Below the pieces are notes generated by a model. That model was not told where the DNA came from, did no database searches, and was given only the letters and a program-made list of their open reading frames with translations. From assembly GCA_012729765.1 (NCBI GenBank), contig JAAYCM010000109.1:171098-235097 (forward strand): a stretch of DNA of 64,000 nt, given 5' to 3'. Source of the stretch: Chloroflexota bacterium. Lineage in GTDB: Bacteria; Chloroflexota; Anaerolineae; Aggregatilineales; Aggregatilineaceae. This document shows, piece after piece, positions 1 through 7,933 of this stretch. Each line of letters starts with the position of its first letter. Positions within the stretch are counted from its first letter, which is position 1. A program made the translations under genes and the position numbers.

Positions 1-1
1 T

Positions 2-367
2 CACTATGGGCGCAACTGGCAGGTGCGGCGCCATGGGGAATATACGCTCCGGGTGCGGATCGAAGCGCCCGACTTCCCGCGCCACGACCGGGCCAATGGC
101 CGGCGCTACACCCGCCCGGTCGAGGTCGAGTTCCAAAAAGTCCGTATCACACCGGGCGGGCGGCCCAACCAGATCTGGGTGTCGCCGCGCGAAGACGGCA
201 AGTGGCAGGTGAAGTGGGCCGGGCAGGAGAAGTCGGTGCAGGTGACCGACACCCAGGCCGAAGCTGCCGGGATCGGCGTCAAGCAGGCCAAAGACAGCGG
301 GGCCGAGCTGATCATTCTGAGTGAAGATGGCCAGATTCGCAGCAAGCGCAGTTATGCTTCCGAATGA
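2..367 (+). CDS. DUF2188-domain protein, 5' end outside window
   Basis: The reading frame is open to the left edge, so the N-terminus is missing; about 121 residues remain. The last 60 or so residues fit the small DUF2188 family: a W-x-V-K-W core strand, a DTQAEA helix start, and a C-terminal ELIILSEDGQIRSKRSYA strand-turn like the family's usual basic ending. The N-terminal visible part (YTLRVRIEAPDF and a GRRYTRPVEVEF strand) is a separate basic beta-rich segment that I do not recognise. Function is unknown for DUF2188. Topoisomerase IB follows on the same strand after 44 bases, so they could be cotranscribed. Confidence 0.6.
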   Translation, partial: HYGRNWQVRRHGEYTLRVRIEAPDFPRHDRANGRRYTRPVEVEFQKVRITPGGRPNQIWVSPREDGKWQVKWAGQEKSVQVTDTQAEAAGIGVKQAKDSGAELIILSEDGQIRSKRSYASE

Positions 368-411
368 GCGCCAGCCCTGTAGATATGAGAAATCAGGTCA
401 CGTAGCGCAGC

Positions 412-1491
412 ATGACTCAAACCGAAAACGGGACGATCCCGATCGATCCGGTCGAAACTGCCCGGCTGGCTCGATTGCATTATGTCAGCGACGACAGCCC
501 CGGCTACCGGCGTAAGCGTCAGGGCCGGGGCTTCACCTATCTGGACGCCAGCGGCGAGCGGCTCAGCGATCCTGCCGAGCGCGAGCGGATCGAGAAGCTG
601 GTCATTCCGCCCGCCTGGACCGACATCTGGATCTGCCCCGATCCCAACGGGCATATCCTGGCGACCGGGCGCGACAGCAAGGGCCGCAAGCAGTACATCT
701 ATCACCCGCGCTGGCAGGAGCTGCGCAACCAGACCAAGTTCAGCCGTATGGTCGACTTTGGCGAGGCACTGCCCGCCATCCGCGAGCAGACCGATCGTGA
801 TCTGCGGCGGCAAGGGCTGCCGCGCGAAAAGGTGCTGGCGACGGCTGTGCGGCTGCTGGAAACGACATTGATCCGCATCGGCAACGACGAGTACGCGCGC
901 AGCAACCAGTCGTTTGGGCTGACGACGCTGCGCGATCGCCACGTCAAAATCTCCGGCTCCAAAGTCGAGTTTCGGTTCGGGGGCAAGAGCGGCAAAGAGC
1001 ACACCATCGAGCTGCACAACCGGCGGCTGGCGCGCATCGTCAAGCAGTGCCAGGAGATTCCCGGCCACGATCTGTTTCAGTACATCGACGATAGCGGCCA
1101 GCGCCAGTCGATCGGCTCCGGCGATGTCAACGACTATCTGCGCGCCATCACCGGGCAAGACTTCACGGCCAAGGATTTTCGGACCTGGGGTGGCACGGTG
1201 CGCGCGGTGCAGGTTTTGCTGGAGATCGGCCCGTCCGAAACGGCCACCGCCCTCAAGCGCAACGTGAGCGCGGCGGTCAAGTGTGTGGCGGGCGAGTTGG
1301 GCAATACCGTTACGGTCTGCCGCCAGTACTACATTCACCCGGCGGTCCTGGAGTGCTATGAAACCGGCGCGCTGTTCGACGTGATTCCCGCCGCAATCGC
1401 AAGCGCGCCGCCGCCCGACTCACCCTATGCGCTCACCCCCGCAGAAGCAGCCGTCATCATGTTTCTACGCCAGTGCGCGCTGAATCCGTGA
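412..1491 (+). CDS. DNA topoisomerase IB (poxvirus-type)
   Basis: Single-subunit type IB topoisomerase of 359 residues, the usual size of the bacterial enzymes. It relaxes supercoils by nicking one strand through a 3'-phosphotyrosyl bond. The N-terminal domain includes YRRKRQGRGFTY and VIPPAWTDIWICP. The catalytic domain shows the active-site set: Arg in RIGNDEYAR (near residue 155), Lys in the FGGKSGKEH hairpin, Arg in KDFRTWGGT, and the nucleophilic Tyr in CRQYYIHPAV (near residue 307). The start is the first ATG in frame; the ribosome site is weak. A hairpin separates it from the convergent DUF3160 gene. Confidence 0.95.
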   Translation: MTQTENGTIPIDPVETARLARLHYVSDDSPGYRRKRQGRGFTYLDASGERLSDPAERERIEKLVIPPAWTDIWICPDPNGHILATGRDSKGRKQYIYHPRWQELRNQTKFSRMVDFGEALPAIREQTDRDLRRQGLPREKVLATAVRLLETTLIRIGNDEYARSNQSFGLTTLRDRHVKISGSKVEFRFGGKSGKEHTIELHNRRLARIVKQCQEIPGHDLFQYIDDSGQRQSIGSGDVNDYLRAITGQDFTAKDFRTWGGTVRAVQVLLEIGPSETATALKRNVSAAVKCVAGELGNTVTVCRQYYIHPAVLECYETGALFDVIPAAIASAPPPDSPYALTPAEAAVIMFLRQCALNP

Positions 1492-1504
1492 AGACGGGAA
1501 GCAG

Positions 1505-1536
1505 GCCGGGGCGCATCCAGACGAGCGCGCCCCGGC
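1505..1536. terminator. GC-rich hairpin between convergent genes
   Basis: A perfect 10-bp stem (GCCGGGGCGC / GCGCCCCGGC) with a 12-base loop sits 14 bases after the topoisomerase stop and 12 bases before the end of the convergent DUF3160 gene. There is no T-run, so it may be an mRNA 3'-end stabiliser as much as a terminator. Confidence 0.5.
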
Positions 1537-1547
1537 GGTGAGTGTGC

Positions 1548-4118
1548 CTAGTTCTGGTAGAAAAGATCGATCCAGTCTGGGCGGGGCGGGGCCTGATCCG
1601 CTGCGAGCAGCGCGCGCCATTCGTCGTCCGTCATACGCTGGTCAATCAGGTTGACAAACTCGTAATAGCTGTAGACCGCGCCGCGCGTCAGTTGCAGGCC
1701 GGTCGGGCTGTTGGTGATCACATAGATCAGGTCTACATCTCCGATCCCGACTTGCAGCACGGTGCCCGCATCGGCGTTGCTGGCAACGTCCGTCACCAGC
1801 GCGACCGTCTCCGGCGGGTTGACGACCCATTCTTCCATCGTGTAGCGGATGCTCCACAGCGCCGTGCCGAAGTGCTCTTGCAGGAACATCAATTCCTCGT
1901 AATCGACCGGCTCACCGGCGACCTCTCGGCGGGCGATCTCCGCCAGCCGCGCCGAGAGCAGGGCCAGGCTGTTGAGGCCGCTGCTGACCCAATTCAGGGG
2001 GTTGGCCTGCGTGGGTGACGTGTTTTCCAGCCAGCCGCGCTGCTCCAGCCCGTCGTTTAGCGTGGCCGCCACGATCGCGATCCGGGCGAAGACCAGCGGG
2101 TTCGGCTCGACATAGCTGTAGCTGATCAGGGGCGGCTCAAGTCCGCCGCCGCCCAGGCCGCCCATCGGCTGCTCGGCATAAAGCAGAGTCGCGTACTTCA
2201 ACTCGGTCCAGCTTCCCAGCGCGCTGTGAATATCCTTGCGCTTCCAGGCGTCGGTCTGCATCATCGGCGGCACGAGGTCGGGATCGCGCACGAGCAGCGG
2301 TTGGAGCGCCCACAGCCAGCCGCCGTAGAGGTTTTCTGTCCAGGCGTTGGCGTCGAGCGTGTTGACCTGCTCGCGCAGCTCGCCAACCCGCTCCGTATAA
2401 CCGGCATATTCGGTCGCCCCGGCCTCGTCGGCCAGTGTGAACGCGATATCCGAGCCGAGCACGGCGGCGATGTCCAGGCCGAGCGGCAGCGCGCGCGAGA
2501 AGTCGTCGGTGCTGATCTCCGGGTAGATCAACTGCTGCATGATATAACCGTCGAAGGTAAAGCGCTGCCCAAAGAGCCGGAAGCCGCGCGTTAGCTCGTC
2601 CACTGCGTCGGCGTGTGTGCCGAGCGGCAGCGGGATGCTGTTGATACGCGGGCCGGGCAGCGCCTTGACTCCGGCCAGGAACTCGTCCAGCCGGGCGGAG
2701 TCGGCCAGCGCCTCGGCGGGCAGGTCCGCCCCGAAGACCTGCTCAGCCAGCGGACCGTAATCTTGCGGCCCCAGGTCGTCCGCCGGACCGATCAGGAAGC
2801 CGAGGGTGTCGGTCATGGCGGCCCAATCCTCATACGCGCCCCCAGCCTCGCGCAGCGCGCGCAGCACCAGCAGGCCGGTCTGTGTATCGGCCTGGCTGCG
2901 GGCGGTGAAGGTGATCCGCCCCAGCCACATCATCGCGCGGAAGTACGCTTCGAGCAGCGGTGTTCCGGCGTAGTAGCCGCGCACTTTGTACTGGCTGAAG
3001 TCTTCCTGGTAGTCTTCGAGGATCGGCACGGCCAGCCGTCCCTCAGCCTGCCGGATCATGTCCACGAGCGGGCGCGCTTCCGCGATCACGGCGGGATCGG
3101 CCTGGGCGAGCGCCTGCGCCGGGTCGCGCTGTCCCTCGGCAAAGGTGGACGTGGCGTCCAGCTCGCTCAGTAGGATCAGCGGCACGGCATAGTAGATCGC
3201 GGCCTTGCGTGCCGGCGCTTCGAGCGGCGTCCCGATGGCGGCCTGATACTGCGCTTCGGCGGCCTCATAGCCACCGGCCACCACGTTCGACAGCAGGTGG
3301 AAGAAGTGATCCATTTCCAGGAACATCAGCGTGTTCTGGTAGGTGAGGAACAGCGAGTGCAGCAGGGCATCGGTCGTGATGAAGTCGGCCTTGCCGTCGC
3401 CATGATCCCAGCCGCTGTCGCCCCGGTAGGCTTCATCGAACTGGCTCAGGCCGCCCGGCACCACGACGAAGCCGTTGCGGGCCAGCAGCGCAAGTTGTTC
3501 CGGCGTCAGGTTCGCCTGCTCGACAAAGTACACGGTGTTCAGATCGACGGGCGGGACCGGCAGATCACCGGCATAGGCGTCCGGCAGCACCAGCGCCGCC
3601 GGGTCGGGCGGAATCATGAAGGCGTCCGCGGTGAAGGCCGCCCAGTCCCAGCCCGCATAGGGAATCTCAAGCGCGACCGGGCTGCCAGTCGGCGCGACAG
3701 CGGGCAGCGGCACCTGCGGATTCGAGATCATCGGCTCGCTCATCGGCACGTTCAGCGCTACAGGCGGGGCGGGCGCAAACTGGTACGGCTCCAGGATATA
3801 TTCGCCGTTCGCGCTCTCAGGCACCCAGCCGAATTCATAGCTGTCATAATCGGTGGCATTCCACCAGTAGACGCCATCGACGCACACCGGCCCGTCGAGC
3901 ACCAGCAGCCGCGAGCCTTCCGGCAGCATTACGATGGTGATGGCCGCGTCTCCCGGTTCGGCGGTTAACTCAGTCGCCTGACCGGCGATCACGTTGGCGT
4001 AGCGGTCGAGCGTCAGGCGTGGGGGCGGGGCGCTGCCGCACGAATCGTCCTGGGCGGCAGCCGGCACGACAGGCAGGATCAGGGCTATGACCAGCAGGAT
4101 GATCAACAACCGTTTCAT
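1548..4118 (-). CDS. Secreted DUF3160 protein with N-terminal SH3-like segment
   Basis: 856 residues with a clear signal peptide (MKRLLIILLVIALILP then AAAQD). Residues about 30-115 form a small beta-rich SH3-like segment (LPEGSRLLVLDGP, YWWNA, GWVPE). The rest matches DUF3160: FVVVPGGLSQFDEAYRG and a following DALLHSLFLTYQ helix, then a long alpha-helical region ending in DEWRALL. The family is exported and common in Chloroflexota and archaea; its function is not established. The start is chosen on GAGGAG 8 bases upstream. It is transcribed alone from a promoter at 4157-4186. Confidence 0.85.
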   Translation of the reverse strand: MKRLLIILLVIALILPVVPAAAQDDSCGSAPPPRLTLDRYANVIAGQATELTAEPGDAAITIVMLPEGSRLLVLDGPVCVDGVYWWNATDYDSYEFGWVPESANGEYILEPYQFAPAPPVALNVPMSEPMISNPQVPLPAVAPTGSPVALEIPYAGWDWAAFTADAFMIPPDPAALVLPDAYAGDLPVPPVDLNTVYFVEQANLTPEQLALLARNGFVVVPGGLSQFDEAYRGDSGWDHGDGKADFITTDALLHSLFLTYQNTLMFLEMDHFFHLLSNVVAGGYEAAEAQYQAAIGTPLEAPARKAAIYYAVPLILLSELDATSTFAEGQRDPAQALAQADPAVIAEARPLVDMIRQAEGRLAVPILEDYQEDFSQYKVRGYYAGTPLLEAYFRAMMWLGRITFTARSQADTQTGLLVLRALREAGGAYEDWAAMTDTLGFLIGPADDLGPQDYGPLAEQVFGADLPAEALADSARLDEFLAGVKALPGPRINSIPLPLGTHADAVDELTRGFRLFGQRFTFDGYIMQQLIYPEISTDDFSRALPLGLDIAAVLGSDIAFTLADEAGATEYAGYTERVGELREQVNTLDANAWTENLYGGWLWALQPLLVRDPDLVPPMMQTDAWKRKDIHSALGSWTELKYATLLYAEQPMGGLGGGGLEPPLISYSYVEPNPLVFARIAIVAATLNDGLEQRGWLENTSPTQANPLNWVSSGLNSLALLSARLAEIARREVAGEPVDYEELMFLQEHFGTALWSIRYTMEEWVVNPPETVALVTDVASNADAGTVLQVGIGDVDLIYVITNSPTGLQLTRGAVYSYYEFVNLIDQRMTDDEWRALLAADQAPPRPDWIDLFYQN

Positions 4119-4156
4119 ATTGTCAGCTCCTCAAAGGCGCATAAGGACCATGATTC

Positions 4157-4186
4157 ATTCTATGCGGAATTTGTGACGGCAATCAA
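4157..4186 (-). promoter_or_regulatory. Promoter of the DUF3160 gene
   Basis: On the minus strand TTGATT (4181-4186) and TAGAAT (4157-4162) are separated by 18 bases, about 40 bases before the ATG at 4118. A GTGAC...GTCAC inverted repeat overlaps the -35 region. Confidence 0.45.
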
Positions 4187-4205
4187 TTGTCACCCGGCTG
4201 CTGCC

Positions 4206-5206
4206 CTATGCCTGCCCTTTTGCAGCCCTGTCGCGGTAGCCAGCGAGCATCTGGTCCATCACCCAACTGGTGCGGGCCGCGCTCTCGCCGGTGCTGGGGC
4301 ACGTCCCCACGCCGCTCAGCGCCTCGACTACCGTCTGGATCAACGGCTGCTGGACGTGCGGCGGGTGCTCAATCGTAAATTCAGCGGCACCATCCACCGA
4401 TGCCAGCCGCACCGGATCGGTAGTGAACGACGAAAACGCGATCTTGCCCCGCGATCCGATAATCACCGTCTCGTCGAAGTCTTCGAACGCGGTAAAACAC
4501 CACGTCCCTACGCCCTGCACGCCCGACTCGAATACGAAGCTGCCGGTTACGAGGTCCTCAGCCGGGTAGAGGTGGCCCTGGTTGGCGGCGAAGCCGTGCG
4601 CCTCACGGATCGGTCCGAGGGCATAGTCGAGAAAGTCGAGCGTGTGCGAGGCCAGGTCCAGGAACAGGCCCGCCCCCGCGATGGCCGGATCGAAGCGCCA
4701 GGGCAGGTTCTCGGCTGAAAATGGCGCGTGCGGTGGCTTCTGGGTGAGCGTGATCTGCACGGCGCGCACATCTCCGATCACACCTGAATCGATCAGCTCT
4801 TTGACCTTGAGGAAGCGGGGCAGCGTGCGCCGGTAGTAGGCCACGAACAGCGGTAGGCCGTGCTGCCGGGCGGCGTCGTTCATCTCGACACACTCAGCAT
4901 AGGTGCGCGCCATCGGCTTCTCGACGTAGACCGGCTTGCCGGCAGCGAGCGCGCGCAGGGTGTAGTCACGGTGCGAATCGGGCGGCGTGGCGAATACACC
5001 GCGTCCACGTCGGGATCGTGGATTAGGGCGTCGGCGTCGTCGTACCAGCGCGGGACGCCGTGCCGCCGCGCGTAGTCCTCGGCCAGCGCCCCGCTGCGAC
5101 GCATCACCGCCACCAGCGCCGAGCTGCGCGCCTGCTGCAAGCCCGGCCCGCTCTTCACTTCGGTTACGTCCCCACAGCCGATGATGCCCCACCGGATCGT
5201 TTGCAT
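4206..5206 (-). pseudogene. Gfo/Idh/MocA family oxidoreductase, broken by a -1 frameshift
   Basis: NAD(P)-dependent sugar-type dehydrogenase. The ATG at 5206 opens MQTIRWGIIGCGDVTEVKSG with the Rossmann GxGxxG-like GIIGCGDV. That frame runs to VDAVY (about 4996) and the protein then continues in another frame as ATPPDSHRDYTLRALAAGKP, the conserved A-T-P segment, followed by the EKPMA motif (Lys of the active site). The C-terminal domain is intact, with GGGLFLDLASHTLDF-like sequence (here AGAGLFLDLASHTLDFL) carrying the catalytic H. One missing base near 4992-4996 restores the whole protein, so this is either a recent lesion or a sequencing error. Substrate cannot be told from sequence. A TATAAT is upstream at 5247-5252. 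Confidence 0.8.
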
Positions 5207-5246
5207 CGTCCTGTCCCTTCGTGTGCTCTGCCGAACGATGCCCCGC

Positions 5247-5252
5247 ATTATA
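5247..5252 (-). promoter_or_regulatory. -10 element of the Gfo/Idh gene
   Basis: A perfect TATAAT on the minus strand lies 41 bases before the ATG at 5206. No good -35 is seen. Confidence 0.35.
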
Positions 5253-5283
5253 GTCGGATAGGTTAGAATAGGCAGCGTGAGCG

Positions 5284-5317
5284 CCCGGCCAGCCCTGGTA
5301 GTGGCCGGGTTGTTTTG
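5284..5317 (+). terminator. Terminator-like hairpin in the leader of the PPOX gene
   Basis: A perfect 8-bp stem (CCCGGCCA / TGGCCGGG, 5284-5309) is followed by TTGTTTTG. It lies only 29 bases before the ATG at 5346 and after a possible -10 (TAGAAT, 5264-5269). If that -10 is used the hairpin is in the 5' leader and could attenuate; otherwise it is just an intergenic hairpin. Confidence 0.4.
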
Positions 5318-5345
5318 CTGTGAACCGGAAAGGAAAAAAAATTCT

Positions 5346-5741
5346 ATGTTTAATGCGAGCGCCCGTGCTCTGCTCCAAAAACCCTTGATCGCGCGCCTGT
5401 CGGTCATCGATCCCGATGGCTACCCGCATACCGTCCCGGTGTGGTTCATGCTCGACGGCGACGATCTGGTCGCGATTAGCGTGCGTGACACGCGCAAGAT
5501 CGGCTACCTGCTGGCGAATCCGAAAGGTGCGATGACCATCGGTGGCGATCCGGACGACGGCGGCGGCTACCTGGTCAAGGGCGAGTTCTCCATCACGGAT
5601 GACACCGATCAGGTCTGGACGAAGAAACTGTGCTACCACTATGAGGACCGGGAAAAGGCCGAGCAGGATATCGCCGATTGGGCCGATCTCGATATGGTGG
5701 TGGTGCGTCTGAAGCCGAAGCAGGTGCTCAAAGTGATCTGA
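5346..5741 (+). CDS. Pyridoxamine 5'-phosphate oxidase (PPOX) fold protein
   Basis: 131 residues, typical of short split-barrel flavin/F420-binding proteins. The first strands, ARLSVIDPDGYPHTVPVWFM, match the family signature of the deazaflavin- or FMN-dependent PPOX group; LVAISVRDTRKIGYLLANP and GGYLVKGEFSI are the next conserved strands. Start chosen at the ATG preceded by GGAAAGG; an upstream in-frame extension is not family-like. Substrate unknown: members reduce F420, biliverdin or act on small quinones. Confidence 0.8.
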   Translation: MFNASARALLQKPLIARLSVIDPDGYPHTVPVWFMLDGDDLVAISVRDTRKIGYLLANPKGAMTIGGDPDDGGGYLVKGEFSITDDTDQVWTKKLCYHYEDREKAEQDIADWADLDMVVVRLKPKQVLKVI

Positions 5742-5810
5742 TCGGCCAGCGGGCGCGAATCTCTAACACGCTTTTTACCGCGCCAGCCCGCCATGCCGGG
5801 GTGATTTGAC

Positions 5811-5844
5811 TATAATCTACAGCGTTTAATACGTTCTAAACGCT
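5811..5844 (+). promoter_or_regulatory. ubiA-family gene promoter with inverted repeat at the start site
   Basis: TATAAT at 5811-5816 is followed at 5821-5844 by a perfect 8-bp inverted repeat (AGCGTTTA / TAAACGCT, 8-base loop), which begins just before the expected transcription start. It could be an operator or a 5' stem. The -35 region is weak. Confidence 0.4.
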
Positions 5845-5873
5845 GGGCATCTGTGCCCCGGTAGGGAGACCTG

Positions 5874-6926
5874 ATGGCAATTAACACGAAAACCCAGGCC
5901 AAGGCGGCGAATGTCCCGCTGCTGAAGCGCTGGCAGATCGCGCTCGATACCTGCAACTATCCCGACATCCACGCCACCGACACGATCACGCGCTGGCTGG
6001 TGATCAGCCGCGCCTGCGTCTTTTCGATGACGTTCACCTCCGGGCTGATTGGCGTGCTGTTGGCCGCCGAGATCGGCGCGTTTGGAAGCGAGCCGCTGTT
6101 CAAAGCGTGGCTGGCCTTCCTGAGCGTGATCGGGCTGGTGGCGGCGCACGCCACAAACAACCTGGTCAACGACTGGACCGACGTGCGCAAGGGCGTCGAT
6201 ACTGAGGATTACCCGCGCGCGCAGTACAGCACGCATCCCGTACTGGGTGGGCTGACCACTCCCGGCGGCCTGCTCAAGGTCGCGTTTGGGCTGACGCTGC
6301 TCGACTTCGTGATCATGCTCTATCTGGCGTGGGTCAGCGGCCCGGCAGTGATCGCGTTTGCGGTGGCCGGGCTGGTGCTCAGCCTGGGCTATACCGTGTT
6401 CCTCAAGCGCTTCGCCCTGGGCGAGCTGACCGCGCTGCTGGTGTGGGGGCCGCTGATGACCGGCGGCACGGCCTACGCCATCAGCGGCACGATCACGCGC
6501 GACGTGTGGCTGCTGACGCTGCCCTACGGCCTGATCGTCGCCTCGGTGCTGATCGGCAAGCACACCGACAAGATCGAGAACGACCGCCCGGTCGGGGTCA
6601 ACTCGGTGCCGGTGCTGATCGGTGAGCGCAACGCCCTGTGGCTCAATAAGGCTACATTCGTGCTGTTCTACGGATTGATCGTGGCGTTGGTGGCGGCGGG
6701 CGTGGCCGGGCCGTGGGTGCTGCTGACCTTCCTGGCGCTGCCGCGCATGGTCACAAGCTGGAAAGTCTACTCGCAGCCCAAACCCGCCACCAAACCGGAA
6801 AACTGGCCGGTCTGGCCGCTGTGGTATGTCGGCTGGGCGATGTACTTCAACCGGCAGGCGGGCGTGTTCTTCATCCTGGGGCTGATCCTGAATCTGGTCG
6901 TGCCGGAGATCGCCGGGCTGCTGTAG
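5874..6926 (+). CDS. UbiA-family prenyltransferase
   Basis: 350-residue polytopic membrane enzyme that would transfer a prenyl chain to an aromatic acceptor (quinone or related lipid). The two Asp-rich Mg-diphosphate motifs are visible: NNLVNDWTDVRKGVD (residues 95-109) and KHTDKIENDRPVG (about residue 225). Eight or so membrane helices are predicted by eye, with a cytosolic N-terminus of about 40 residues. It is closest in feel to MenA/UbiA but has an unusual C-terminal segment with FNRQAGVFFILG. AGGGAG precedes the ATG. No other quinone genes are nearby, so the acceptor is open. Confidence 0.85.
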   Translation: MAINTKTQAKAANVPLLKRWQIALDTCNYPDIHATDTITRWLVISRACVFSMTFTSGLIGVLLAAEIGAFGSEPLFKAWLAFLSVIGLVAAHATNNLVNDWTDVRKGVDTEDYPRAQYSTHPVLGGLTTPGGLLKVAFGLTLLDFVIMLYLAWVSGPAVIAFAVAGLVLSLGYTVFLKRFALGELTALLVWGPLMTGGTAYAISGTITRDVWLLTLPYGLIVASVLIGKHTDKIENDRPVGVNSVPVLIGERNALWLNKATFVLFYGLIVALVAAGVAGPWVLLTFLALPRMVTSWKVYSQPKPATKPENWPVWPLWYVGWAMYFNRQAGVFFILGLILNLVVPEIAGLL

Positions 6927-6944
6927 AAGCGTCTGAGGGCTGTC

Positions 6945-6972
6945 GTAGGGGCGTATTGCTATACGCCCCTAC
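6945..6972. repeat. Intergenic palindromic hairpin, likely two-way terminator
   Basis: Perfect 12-bp stem GTAGGGGCGTAT / ATACGCCCCTAC with a 4-base loop, placed between the convergent UbiA and MoaD genes (18 and 17 bases from their stops). Similar short palindromes with a GGGGC core occur at 39672-39724. Confidence 0.6.
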
Positions 6973-6988
6973 TGGCGCAGCGCGCAGC

Positions 6989-7285
6989 TTATCCCCCGGA
7001 CACCGGCGGGATCAGCAGTAGATCGTCATCCAGCGTGACCGGCGTCTCCAGCCCTTGCAGCCAGTCGATGTGCCGCCCATTGACCAGACATTGGATGCCC
7101 GGCGTGATCGCGCCGTCGGCGGTGAGCACCCTGGCTGCCAGCGCGGGGTGCGTCTCGCGCAGGGCGTGCAGCACCGCGCCGACCGTCATCTCGGTGGGGG
7201 CGGGCACGCTGACTTCCTTGCTGCCGGCAATCGAGCGCAGGGTGGAGAGCACCCGGATACTTTTGGTCGGTGATGTGGTGGTCAT
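6989..7285 (-). CDS. MoaD/ThiS-like ubiquitin-fold sulfur carrier
   Basis: 98 residues. The fold signature is a beta-grasp domain ending in a diglycine (LLIPPVSGG), the site of adenylation and thiocarboxylation used to put sulfur into molybdopterin. The central strand IQCLVNGRHIDWLQGLETPV and DDDLLLIPP are typical MoaD. It lies 35 bases downstream of the class II aldolase gene and in the AOR transcription unit. MoaD-like genes commonly accompany tungsten AOR genes, so its likely job is the bis-pterin cofactor of the AOR. No MoaE or MoeB is seen here. Confidence 0.88.
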   Translation of the reverse strand: MTTTSPTKSIRVLSTLRSIAGSKEVSVPAPTEMTVGAVLHALRETHPALAARVLTADGAITPGIQCLVNGRHIDWLQGLETPVTLDDDLLLIPPVSGG

Positions 7286-7320
7286 GGCGGCTCCTGTGTC
7301 GGCGGCATGTAGCGCTTCGA

Positions 7321-7932
7321 TCACCAGTTGGTGTACGAGTCGCTCATGCGACGGTATTCGATCATCTGCTCGTTGAGCGCCTGAGCATACATGATGATCT
7401 CGCACGCCTCTTCCAGCGCGTCCGTCCACTGGAAGGCTTCGTCGAGCGTCTGGCCGGTGGCAAAGCTGCCGTGCCCGCGCAGGAACACGCACTTATACGA
7501 GCGCAGCGCATCCGCAATCGCGTCGGCCATCTGCTTCGTGCCCGACGCGAACTCGACCGACACGACCGGCACCTTCTTGAGCAGGTATGAGCCTTCGTTG
7601 TCGATCGGCACGATCTCATCGCGCGAGAGCGAGAGCGCGATCGCGCGGCGCGGGTGCGCGTGGACGACGGCCAGGGCCGGAGTCGCCTTGTAGACCGCGC
7701 GGTGAACGATCAACTCGGTCGAGGCCAGGGCCACGCCGCTGTCGTTCTTCTCCAGCCCGGTTTCGATCAGGTCGTGCGGCTTGAGGCGGCCCAGCATCGC
7801 GCCGCGCCGCTTGATGATAATCCGGTCGCCGAAGCGGACGCTGATATTGCCGCCGTGCGACGACACCAGGTTGTGCACGTACATATCGCGACCAATGTCG
7901 CGGAACATCTCATAAACGCGTTCGTCAACCAT
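7321..7932 (-). CDS. Class II aldolase/adducin family protein (FucA-like)
   Basis: 203 residues, matching L-fuculose-phosphate aldolase size. Visible features: SSHGGNISVRFGDRIIIKRRGAML-like substrate loop (SHGGNISVR), the Glu of STELIVHRAVY, the zinc ligands in VVHAHPRRA and LRGHGSFATG. These enzymes cleave ketose-1-phosphates to DHAP plus an aldehyde or act on related acids. It ends one base before the AOR stop region and is followed by moaD-like, so it is in the rhamnose/AOR transcription unit. Its substrate is not clear because the operon already has a rhamnulose-1-phosphate aldolase. Confidence 0.88.
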   Translation of the reverse strand: MVDERVYEMFRDIGRDMYVHNLVSSHGGNISVRFGDRIIIKRRGAMLGRLKPHDLIETGLEKNDSGVALASTELIVHRAVYKATPALAVVHAHPRRAIALSLSRDEIVPIDNEGSYLLKKVPVVSVEFASGTKQMADAIADALRSYKCVFLRGHGSFATGQTLDEAFQWTDALEEACEIIMYAQALNEQMIEYRRMSDSYTNW

Positions 7933-7933
7933 C

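Noticed and set aside
5207..5639. N-terminal extension of the Gfo/Idh frame over the PPOX gene
   Set aside because: It is antisense to the PPOX gene and lacks the Rossmann start, which is found in another frame from 5206.
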